Source: Maylandia zebra (Eukaryota > Chordata > Actinopteri > Cichliformes > Cichlidae). Taken from it: 64,000 bases of DNA. Below are positions 22,148 to 34,100 of this stretch, piece after piece (the first letter of the stretch is position 1; every line of letters begins with the position of its first letter). Position numbers and translations under genes: made by a program. The stretch spans positions 19,109,560 to 19,173,559 of the forward strand of contig NC_135177.1 of assembly GCF_041146795.1 (NCBI RefSeq), read 5' to 3'. A model generated the notes under the pieces. The model made no database searches. It worked only from the letters and a program-made list of their open reading frames with translations, and was not told the origin of the DNA.

Positions 22148-25100
22148 AAAGGACCAGGTTTAGCAGAGGCCTTGACAAGTGTTTTTACTGTAGAAGGACA
22201 GTATCTGGTGCAGTCAGGCACGCAGAACTCTTGCCAAATCAATAGGCTGTCAGAGGAGGTGGGGGGTGAGGAGCACTGCAGAAAATGTACTTGGAGGTTT
22301 ACTTACATTGGAGCCATTGAGAAAGTTGCCAATGGCAAGTAACGTGGTCAAAATGTATCTGAGTGTCTTATTTTTTTCCAGCTGATCCATTCCTTCCTTC
22401 AAGTCCTGCAAAGGCTCTGCCACTTCCTAAAAGAGCAGGAAAATACAGTCATGAAGCACATGACACATCCCTGCATGCCTATTTTTTTTCCAGTGAAGTC
22501 TGTTCTTCTCTCATCATACAGATGTACCCCATATAGGAAAAACAAATCTTGTTTAAACTATTCACTGTATATAAAAGGCGGATGAAGTTTGTGGACGTCA
22601 AAAGTGAAGATAGTTTGAAAGTGCCTCAAACCTGCATTCTTTCTAGTGGCCAGCAGGGGGAGACCACTGGGTGCAAAAGGAAGTACAGTTGTACTGAAGT
22701 CTACTGGAAAGCTGTTGCTAAGCCAAGATAATCACCAACTGGCTGTAGCTTCATATTTACAGATTTCGTGCGATAATTGCTCATATTTCACTAACTAATC
22801 GCAAGCATATTTCCTAATATATCCTTTTTAATTCACAAAATTAAATTTTATTATAAGAAAATTAGAAGCAAAAATGAGATATAATGCACTTTTGCTACTG
22901 CTACAGGCATGATTGATTCTGACCTTCTCAATAATTTCATAGTCCATCTTGAATGCCCACAGCTGCAGGCGAGCAGACAGCTCTGTGATGGAGGAGAGGG
23001 TGAGAAGGAACTGTTCAGCGCTGCCCAGGGGGATAGCAGGGTTGACCAGCTGAGCTTCCTGGATCTTTTGCTTCTCCTCCTCTGTGGGGATCATTGTGAG
23101 TATTTTCTAGTGGCAGGAAGAGAAAAGTTGGGGAGAAGGTGGGAAAACAGGCGTATAATACCATTTAAACACATTGATTTTTTTGTTTTGTTTTGTTTTT
23201 TTACTGTAAATCAGAGTAAATAAAAGAGAAGATTCAATTCAAAATTGCATGAAAACAACTCGAAATCAAGCTGATGATCACAATATATCTTAGCATCTCT
23301 GTATTCTGATAAGCTGGGGAGTTAAGATGAGTGGGAGAGAGAGGAAGAGTCCATAGGTGTGCGTCATAAGGCAGAACCTTATTAAAAAGACTTACCTCGA
23401 TGCCTTCTTTGTTTAGTGCGTACTCATCAAAGTTGAGAATGGCAGTCTTGATTGTGCGGGGAGGAGGTAAGACAGTCAAACCGATGTTTATAGCATTGCT
23501 GCGCTTTGAGTCCAGGACTATGATCTCTTGCCGTTTGCCATCAACAGCTGCTTTCTACAAGATACAGAATATTGCCAGTGTGTAAGAAGTTTGCAAAAAT
23601 GTATCCAACACATCAACCTTGGTAGAAAAACCTCAGTTATAATTATTTTTTCTTTTTCCTGATTCCCTGTGTGGTCTGTGCTTAAAAGACTTGGAGGTCT
23701 ACATGGCAGTGTTTCTTGGTGTTACAGTACATGTTTCTTAAAATGTCACAGCTTTCTGCACTTGAAGGCATTATTTTAGAACATATTTTAGTTTCCGGAG
23801 CAGGGTTGGCCCCTGAACCTACAGATTTTTGAATCAGTGGATCCTGTAATAACTCTGAAGATTTAAGAATGTGTTGATGTGCTCTGGTCCCATAGTTTAC
23901 TTTAACATAGAGGTAGGGGTGACTTAATCTAAAGTCCATCTTGTACCGTGTGCTTCCTGATTTATATGAGACAACAAGCACAATTAGCACCAAACTAAAT
24001 CACAAAATGATCCTTTCAAATAACCAGCTAGGGAGGAGAGCTGCTCTAATAGCAGTCTAGACAGCAATTACCTTCGTGACAGAGAGCTCCTTGGATTTGG
24101 ACTCAAACAGCTGCTCCAACTTGGATGTGTCCAGTGTAACTGGCTCCAGTTTGGACCAGAGAGAATCCTTACAGAATTTATGACTCTTACACTGCCAGTC
24201 CACAGGACGAACCTCATTCCAGAAGAGACGGATGGTCTTCTTCTTCTTCTGGAAGAGAGGAATATCCCCTCGGCTCAGCTGAGGGGATGGCGGAGGGATA
24301 GGGGCCATAAATGGTGGAGGTGGAGGCATCATTTTGCCAAGGATGGGAGGAGGTGGGGGGCATCCAAACGGTGGTGGTGGTGGTGGCAGGGCGGTATTGC
24401 ATGGCAGGGGAGGAAGAGGTGGTATTAGGTCACCTGACCCTGTCGTGCTGTCCATATCTAAAATGTCCATGTCATCCTCATCCTTCAGGTCGGTGAAGTC
24501 CATATCTTTGATCCGCAGCTCTCTTGGTTTGGCCATCAACTGGTCCCAGATATAGTCCGACTCTTTCTTTGGGGCTAACGTTGACGAGGCAGCGGGCGAT
24601 GATTTTTCAGCCTGTTGCTGCTCTTTTGACGTCTCTGCTTCAGGTGGAGATGTCAGGCCTTTGACCAAATTTCCAAACTTCCCCGCCACTGCCCGGACGC
24701 TGCCCTGATTGTCCAGATTTCCCACCTCCATCTTTTTCACATTTTCTTCTCTGGCCTGTCTGTGAGCCTCCAGTGTGGAGATCCTGCTAGCCAAACTCGC
24801 CACAGAGTCATTCACCTCCTCCTTCTCACATTTACACTTCTCCTTTTCAGATTCTCCCACTTTCCCATCATCCTCAGCGGCCGTCTTCTGAGCATAGAGC
24901 ATGTCCAGCATGAAGCGTTTCCCGTTGAGAATTTTGTTGCAGTGGTCATTCACATCTGCCTCTTTAATGCACTGAGTCCATTGGCCTGAAGGTATAGAAA
25001 CAATTTCGATCAAATAGAAGGTAATATGAATAGTTGATCATCAAAGTAAGCAAATAAAATCTGCAAAATGTTTTAACTCTACCTGCTTCGATTTCACGGT

Positions 25101-28100
25101 TGAGTTTCACCTCCCGCTCCTCTCTCTCCAGAGTGCTACTTGTGGAGGAGATGCTGGATGCAGAGCAGTTGTCCTTTTCATTCACCTCTTCATTCTGCCT
25201 CTCTTTTTCACTCAACAGCACACTGTCATCTACATCCCTTTCTGTCACCTGCTCCTTCTCAGACTCCTCCTCCAACTCTACTGCTTCTGCTTCTACATCC
25301 GGCTCTCCCTCCTTTACCTTATCAGTTACATCTGCTTCTTCTTCTTCTGCCTCATCCATACGCTGTCTCCGCTCCTCAAGCTTCACCTGCTCTCGTGTCT
25401 CTTCCTTACTCTTGCCTGACTGTCCAATTGAAGCCACCTCTACCGCTACCTTCTCTTCAGCAACAACATCCTCTGTCTCTGCCTGCGACGCCGCCTCAGT
25501 TTGCTGTTTGTCTGGTTCAGGGGGAGGTGCAGGGGAAGGTTCTAATACTGGTAACTCTGGTGCTGCGCTTTTTATTCTGGTCTGTGGTTCAGCATGTGGG
25601 ATGTGTTCTGTTCCTGGAAGAGAAATTACGGCAATATTAAAGAAAAATGTTACTTTAAATGTTTCTGTACAGAGTTATGTGCCAACGTATAACTCTGATA
25701 GTGTTCAAGAACAAAAAAAAAGTTAAAGGAAAATCTAAAAATATATTTAAAATTGCTTCCCGGCATATCATTAAGTGTGCTGATACTGACATTCTCAGAC
25801 TGAAATACATAAATCAATCACCTAATCCCTTTATACGACTGGCTGAAACACTGCAATGCTTTACAAAAAGTCTGAGAAAAATCCTTCAGCTTCAGCCTTT
25901 ATCTTCAGTTTAAAGTCACCAAAGAAGCATGCTTTACGAAGATAAACTGAAGAAAAAAACAAGAAATTTCTGATTACCATCTTACATTGAAGTATCTTGA
26001 AATTACTGAGAGTCCATCAGCTGTTAACCTTTGATATCAATCCATAGGAGCTGAAGGCCGAGCGTAAGCACCTCTGCACATCTACATTGCAGTGCAGCTT
26101 CAGCCCAGCTTCTCCTTTTGTTGCTTTGTCTGACTTTATCATTTATATAGCGCCAAATCACAACAACACTTGCTTCAAGGTGCTTTATATTGTAACGTAA
26201 ATATAGATGGTTTCCCTTATTTACTAAGTGGTCACAACAACAGATGAATAAGCACAATTTATTCGGCACAGGTTTTTGGACTGGATGCAACCCTCCCTCT
26301 TACACAGGCTTGGAACTGGTACAAGGAGTACACTAGAACCCTATATTATTTGCGTATAAGGCAAATGTGTTAACCACTACACTATGGAGCCATTAAATCA
26401 CAGCAGATGGAAACAGAATTATTTTTATCAAGTTTTAATGACAGGCCAAGTGAGGGAGACAGGAGCACAAACAGCCAGTATTGTGTCCTTCAGCTGTGTC
26501 ATCAAGCATTCATTCACTCATTCATGCACATATCTCTCAAGTCCTAATGAAGAATACATGTTTGACAAACAAGGTGTACCCAAACTCTGGTGTGTGATGG
26601 TGGAGGTGTCTTCCTGTGAAATCACGGATGAAGGTGTAGCACAGCGGGATGCTGAGCGGCTGGCGGGGTTTGGACTCAAACACAGAGTTATCTCCGTCCG
26701 CCCTCTTGTTGGCACTTTGGGGCGCTCCCGCTCAAACTCCTCCGCAGCTACCCGTTCCACAGCCTTGTACCTGCAGTGACAAACGGCTGCTTTTACTTTT
26801 ATGTGGACACTGCGCTGTAGTTACATGAAAAGCGGTAATGGATAACTAAATAAAATACAAGATGCACAGTAAATTTGTTATGGTGATGAGGATGATGTTT
26901 TTTGGGGTAGTGACATCTATGTAAGCATAAATCTCCAGCAACTCTAACTATTGAAATATACATGACAGTTTAGACTTTAGAGGTATGATGACCTCATATA
27001 ACAATGATCAAAAAGTTATGTCAATGAATAGAAGCCATTTACGTTGTCTCATTCCAGGGTAATTACGGAAAATGGAGCCATAGTCCCATTACTCAATGAC
27101 TGAAATGATGACAAATCATATCCATGTTGATAAAGTTGCCAAAGTTCTCTATAAGATTTTTGGCACGAGGTAACACTTCACATGTCCCTCAAAATTGTGT
27201 AAGTTGCATTTTCAAAAAACATGCATGCCAAAAGACAACTACACACTATTCCTGTTAAACATTGGAACAGCTTAAGGCTGAGGCAAATTGTACATCTTAT
27301 ATCTGATCAGATATTAAAATGCTTTTTAGTTTTTAACCTAGCTTCACAGCTGCAGCAGTGCATGCATGTGAAACCCTGAAACAAAGTAACCTCACCTTTC
27401 TTCTCTGGCTTGTCTTGCTTCTTCCCTCTTTTCAACATAATCTCGACTGAGACAGAAAGACAGAAACGGATCATGGAGAGCAGGGAGAGCATGGGCAAAA
27501 GACAGTTTAAACCTGCATTCATACTACATAAGATTTTTATTTACATCTGATATGTACAAAGAGATCGCCGTATGATGCTCCATCTGCCGTTATTCTCTTT
27601 ACAGTGTACACCACTGTATGGACAAAAGTACTGGGCTGTGTACACATTAAACTTACAGGAGCTGCTGATGTTGATGTCAGAGGAGGAACTGTGCAGTTAC
27701 TGGATCAGCAGAGCGTTGGACTTACATGGGATCTCTTGCCACCCCCTCTGTTCAATGCTGGATGTTCAGAGTGGACATAGATGGCCTTTTTTTACTCTTG
27801 TCAGTTCAAAACGTGAACACTGGCATCCTCGAAAGAGTGGCCTTTATGTTTTAGATGCAGATCCACAGCCAAATTTGTCCTGTTGAGGTGGCTCTTGTAT
27901 GTTGTGCGATTTATGATGTGGCAGTTTGGTTTCTCCAATGTAGACGTCTGAGCATTGCTCGCCGCACTGCACAGCAATACACTGTGTTGCTTAGCTTGTG
28001 TTTGGGAGTTTTGAACCAGTGTTCATCTGAGGGTGTGGCTGGGTCTTAAGTCCACTGGGATGTCATGCTCAGTGAAAATTCTCCTGAGCTTCTCTGACAA

Positions 28101-31100
28101 GAATGACCTTTAAAACGACCCATTAATTCACAAATGTTTGCAAAGATAGACTGAATAGTTAGGTGCTTGCTTTTAAACACCAGTGGCAACGGAGTGAAAT
28201 TAACTGATTTCAAAGTTTAAGAGGTGTGGCCCAATAATTTTGACCATTTAGTTTATCTGGTTATCCTCACCATCACCACGTATCCTCACACTGGAGAGAT
28301 ACGTGGTCATCTTTAGTGAGTGAAGATGGCCTGTTGTTAACCCGTCTTTAATAGGTTCCACTGTACAGAAGCTATACATCATTTTTTTTAATGCTAAGAA
28401 GTCACATAAGGGAGGCTAACCTAAAGCGGTTCCTCTCCTCTCTTTCAATCCTCTGCAGTCGCTCCTCTCTTTCCTGGCGTCGCCTCTCTCTCTCTGCAGC
28501 CAGAGACTCCTGATGCTGTCTGTATGATAATGTTAGCAGCCCCCCTATAGCAGGTCTGTGAATCAGAGAAAAAGAGCAAATAAGATTAAATTATTGCTAA
28601 TTAAGTGAATGACATATACTTTGATTTATGCATTTGGAAGTTTCTTCAAAATAAAAGCTTGACAGAGTTATAGTTAACATTAAAAATCGTTTGCATTAGC
28701 CGTGTTGCTAACCTGTCAGGTTTGGATTCTGGTGTGGAGGTTGCTGAACTATTAAAACGATGGACGGGTGATGTAGGAGTTTGGTTCTGGGATATGGATT
28801 TGACGCCCGGATGTGGAGTGCCATTGCCACTGATTCTGTCAAAAGAAAAGGAAAAAATAAGTATTGTGCTGAAGACAGACGAAGACACAGAGGTGGATGC
28901 ACATCATCACCACTAAAACAATTTAAGTAAATAACTTCAATGTGGCCTCTTAATAAAAACAAAAAGATGAAAAAACCTGACAAATGACGTTTTTTCAGAT
29001 TTTTTTTGTAAAACAATAAATTTGAGATATTATTAAATATATTTTAGCAAGAAAAATATAATATTTATTAAAGAGCTTGCACATACTTGTGGACTAGCCA
29101 TTACAAGAACATCAAAAATGATTTTGGTAATTACCAGTACTCTTAATTCCGTGCAGCTATAGCTATGTGCTCTTGCACTGGGTGGTGGTGTAATACATTT
29201 CTTAAGCACTGTATGACTTATAACTGTATAACTTAAATCCCACTAAGGCAGTTCAGCAGCATCACTGTGAGAAAATCCATCCATCAGTTATTGCTCATCC
29301 ATGTCTGTGTGTGAAAACAGCTCAGCTGTAATTATTATTATTTTTGACTAACTTGCACAACAGTAAAAATGGTATCATTACATTTTCAGTAACTTAAGCA
29401 GACCCAGTCACTGTTGTGCCAAAGGTTTTATACTACTGTTCAACTCTAAAGCTCTTATATATCTTGTTTAACATTGGCCTGTTGACTCCTTGTCTTACCT
29501 TTCAGCCCAGCAGGGCTTTCTAGCAGGGCAAGATGAAGGAGATGTATTATCTGTCAGACTGAAGATGTAAGTGAGAGAAAAGTCAAGTCAGATTTGAAAG
29601 ACTCCAAAGATTAAATATCTAGCTGTTAGTCACATAAAGAAGACAGTTTGAGGAAGGAGGGCTGCAAGACTACAAGACGACAGAGCAGACAGGGACGATA
29701 CAATATCTCCCTCTGTCTCACTGATTAAGCGTGCAATTTAAAAAGCAAAATCTACCATAATTTAGTGTTCATTTTTTATTGTCCAGTGAACACCATTTGC
29801 TACATGCAGAGCAATGTGGTTTCTGTTGCTACAGACCTACAGACTTCAGCTTAAACATGAGCAGAACTACACAGTAACTGTAACCCACAGTAACAATTGA
29901 AACTCATTAATGCTCTGACATCATTTATCGCCTTGTCTTGGATTAACTGTGGCACAGAGCCACAATGAAAGACAGATGAGGACTAAATGCAAAATAATGC
30001 TTTCCAACATCATGGAAAAGGACGGGGCTTAATAACTTCATCGTGTAGTGCAAGTCTTCAGTGATGGCATTTCATTTTTGTACAATTATTTGTATTTTTA
30101 TGATTGAAATGCTGGGTAAAGGTATAGTGAGATATACACAGACAACGGTGATGGAGTGGTTCCACATTGAGAGGTGTGCATGTAAAGTAGTGCTTTCTCA
30201 ACCGCAAACGACACCTGCCTCTGGTTTAAGTCAGGGGACAGAGGGATGGAAAAGGGGTGGAGAGGCTGGGGTGGACTGATACAGAGGGTGTGTTGAGCTT
30301 GTCGCTCTATTCAAAGCAAATTGGAAGAAAGAGTCAGGTGGCTGTGAGGAACACACCAAGGACTAAAGGTCCTCTTTTTAGGTGGAACGGACACAGGAGA
30401 AGATGCCCTGGTCTTGACGCTGAGATACTCTCTCTGCCCTTCAGGGTCACTGGCTTTAGGGAGGATGTTGGCCATACACTTTATGTTCAAACACATGTTA
30501 GGAGTGTCTGCTACATCTGGAACCGCACTAGGATGACAAAATACAAGAGAGTAGGAGTCGAGAGAGAGTGAAAATAATCCAAAATGGAAGAGAAAGTAGG
30601 GAGGCACTGTGTGAATAAAAATGGAGAAACTGTATCACGGTAGTTGGCCTAAAATACCTGTGAGTGCCCTGACTAGAGGAATCAGAGACTGGATGACTTT
30701 CATCATCTGCCTCATCCTCCTCCTCCTCCTCCTCACCCTCCTCCTTATCAGCCTCATCGTCTTCCTCTTCCTCTTCCCTGTGGTGGGCGAGGAGGGGTTG
30801 AGGGTTGAAAGGAGGAACGGGAGGATGCAGGGGAGGCGAGAGAGAAGAGAAATTGGACAAAGACAACGTGAAACCACACAGCAGAAGATGAAAGGGAGAG
30901 CACACAGAAATGACGAAAATCTACAGACATGCTTTTTAAGAAAGCATTAAAATTATTAGTGTAGAAGAGAGACATGCCTGAGAAGGTTAGTAGAATTTTA
31001 GTAATCCTGGTTTTATGACATGATAAAACAGTTAAAGGACAACTTTAATAATGCCACTAATACAAAAGAGAAGAAGAGTATTTGATTTAATAAGGAGTGT

Positions 31101-34100
31101 TAAGCCTGTAGGATATGTTGTGTGTTTGAGCTGATAGTTTGGGGGTCGCCATACACGAGTCTGGGCCGGTTTGCTGTTTGGATCTCTCTCAGTTGTCTGG
31201 ATTTCATTAACAATATGGAAAATTGTGATCTTCAAAGGCGGCTTGAATTTCCTGTGGTGGACTGGAAGAAGCTAGCTAGCATGGTATCATATGACCTGCT
31301 GGATTGAATTTAAGTTAACCTGAAGATCTGAGTGCTACCAGGGGTAAGGGGTATGCTTCTTGTAAAAAGCTTGTTAATAATGATTGGGGAGAGAAAGACA
31401 AAAAAGAAGACTACAAATAATTTCCAGTTTGCCTCCTGGAGCATGATCTAGAATAAAGAGGTTAAAGTAATGTTCATCAAAAGGATCTGTGCTTTTATCG
31501 GGTATAATCCCTTTAAGCATTTAAACAAGGCTGCAATTTGCTTCTTGCCGGAGTCACCAGATGCAGTCTGTGCAGTCACCAAGGTCTGTCATATATAAAA
31601 CATGTGGCATGGTGGAGTTTAAGTTCAGTGCACGCCCGCTGAAGGAAGCCTGACTTCAGAGTGAGAGCAGATAGCTCATATCTCGTGTTTGCAAAGGCTT
31701 CCTTTTTCCTCGAGCGGCAGGAGAATGTCTGTGACAGAAAATTAATTTAAATGTCACTTTGCTGCAGCAGTCTTCTCTTTGCCATTCTTTAAATTACTAT
31801 ATAATGAAATTCTTTTCCTCAGCTCTGGACAGGGTAGAGCTCCACAAATGAAATATAATACACACTTGTAGTCGGGCAGCCTTCCTGTAAAATAACTCAA
31901 TGGGAATCATTTGTGATTCCTTTTTACTTGCAGCTATCTTTCAGGCTTTAGATCACCCAGCTGGATGAAACATTTAATAACGAGGTCATGGTCGACCTGC
32001 CTGTGCATGTGCTCTGCTCTAGGTCATTACTTAATAAACGCCAAACTAAATCTTTCTTTTAGTGTCCTAATTCTCTTCCACTTCTCCTCTCCTTTGCTTC
32101 TTTTGCAAACTTTACCTTTCACTGATATCTTCATGTTGGCTACCAAAGCGGAGGAAGCCACTTGCACGAGCGTGACTAGTGCTGGGTGATGCTGGGGCAG
32201 AAGCATGGCCTCTGCTATTCTGAAGCGAATGTCTTCGGCTGCGTCTTCTCTCCAGGCCTCGCCTCTCATTAGTGCCGCCGACACTGGCCCGCCGGCGGTC
32301 CTTTCGCCCACTCGGGGGCAACTGGGTGTCATCGTCACCGTCCTCATGACGGAGAGTCATCTAGGTCAAAGAGACAGCGAGTGAATAAAGTATAACAGGG
32401 ATCTTTACACAGACGCATTCCCGGCTGCTATTTGACTTATTAGACACACTGAGCTTGTTTGTACAGAGATAAAGGTTTGTACTGAAGGCTTCCTGACCTC
32501 ATAGATGTTGAACTGTTCCACGAGGTCGAGATCAGTGCCTTTTCTGCTTAGGTGTCTCTGGGCCGTGGCTTCGATGCCTTGCTCCTCCAGACAATCCACC
32601 ATGTCATAGTAGGAGTCCTGGTCTGGTAGGCCTGCCAACGTCTGAGACACGCACAGAAGCAAACACATGCGATTTTCCATCCATCCATTTTCTTAGCTGC
32701 TTATCCAATCATTCAAGCTGTCACAGGGCAACAGGAAGGGTACACCCTCGATACTTGCCAGGGCCAACACATGATAATGAAACAATAACAAAACTAAACT
32801 GATAATTCACCTGCAGGACTGAAGCTAATCTGAGTAATAAATAATATATTCAAGTAATATATTTAAAAACGATCTGTAGCCAGGCTGTATACCTAAACAC
32901 ATTAGTAGTATGTAAACACATTTTTCTATATCCACAAGGATAATAAACACTGAACACCAGCAGCCCTGTATCCACACTTAAATCATTTTACACTCCTGCA
33001 GTTTATTCTTCATTACCACAGTTACTGCAATTTCATATAAGCAACATTTGCAATCCCACAAACACACAAATACAAATGACCTCTCACCTCAAAAGACTTT
33101 CTTTGTTATCTCTACATTATTCAGGTGCTGATAAAACAATCTATATACAATATATAAAGGGGGCTTTAAATGTAGCAGATTGGGAAGGAAAACCACTAGA
33201 AACAGGCAGGTAAATGCTATACTCCAAGGTAATGCAGAAATAGTTGGTTAAATAGTATCTAAATAGTATTTACTGACCTTATTGATGAGCGTCATTGCGA
33301 ACACCAGCAGCTCTGTATCCACTCCATCCTTCTCATCAAGGATCTCCATGACATTTGACCACAGTTTTGTACCTGCATCATGAAAACACATGCAACACAA
33401 GTGTGTATAAAAAGAAAAGTTATTTCAAGGTTTACAAAGATGCTGAACAACTACAAAATCTGAAATCATCCATTTGATCATCTCACAGTTTGTCATAAAA
33501 ACCGATTTGGCTCTGTCGCTGTGTAGCAATATAAAAAATAAAACCTTTTAAGTCATCTTATTGCGCCAGCAGACTTTGCAGTATGGCTTTCATCTTCCTC
33601 TAGAAACACAGCAGTAAAAATGAAAAACAAAAAACGGAGGCGTCTGCATGTGGCAATAAGCAAGGAGCACCGTCTCAGCCATGAAGACCAACTCCTCTCA
33701 TCGGGAGACAGGGGATCATGTTCAGTCCTCTTACGCAACAGCAGAAGTGACAGAGGGATACCTGAGCCCTGCACACGGATGACCAACCCCCTGCTGTATG
33801 CCACAGCACAATGCTGAGCTTTTAGGATGGCAGGTAACTGAACCCCACTGCAGGCAGGAGATAGACTCCTTCTCAATAAGCCTCATTCCATGTGTGGCTG
33901 TGGCGCGGCTGAGAACAACTGATCGGACTGCGCTTTCTGTGTTTTACTGCTCAGGTTTCACTGAGCAGCCGAGAATTAAAACTTAATGATGATGCTATGT
34001 AGCAACAAATCCCACAGAGACTAAATATAAGGTGAACATATTCAATGATTAAATAGTAGCACACACTGTAGTTTTATGGGGAAGTAAGTGGAATTTATGA

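Noticed and set aside
21880..22245. ORFs of Cys-Val or Thr-His repeats
   Set aside because: Translations of the CA microsatellite.
24180..24555. Gly/Trp-rich plus-strand ORFs
   Set aside because: Antisense of the FH1 proline codons of fhod3.
25100..25726. Plus-strand Ser-rich 208-codon ORF and overlapping Leu/Pro-rich frame
   Set aside because: They are shadows of the Glu-rich fhod3 exon on the other strand (GAG/GAA codons read backwards as CTC/TTC and shifted as TCT/TCC).
26280..26400. Possible tRNA-derived SINE (GTGTTAACCACTACACTATG)
   Set aside because: Resembles a B-box-like stretch, but no A box, tail or second copy could be recognised.
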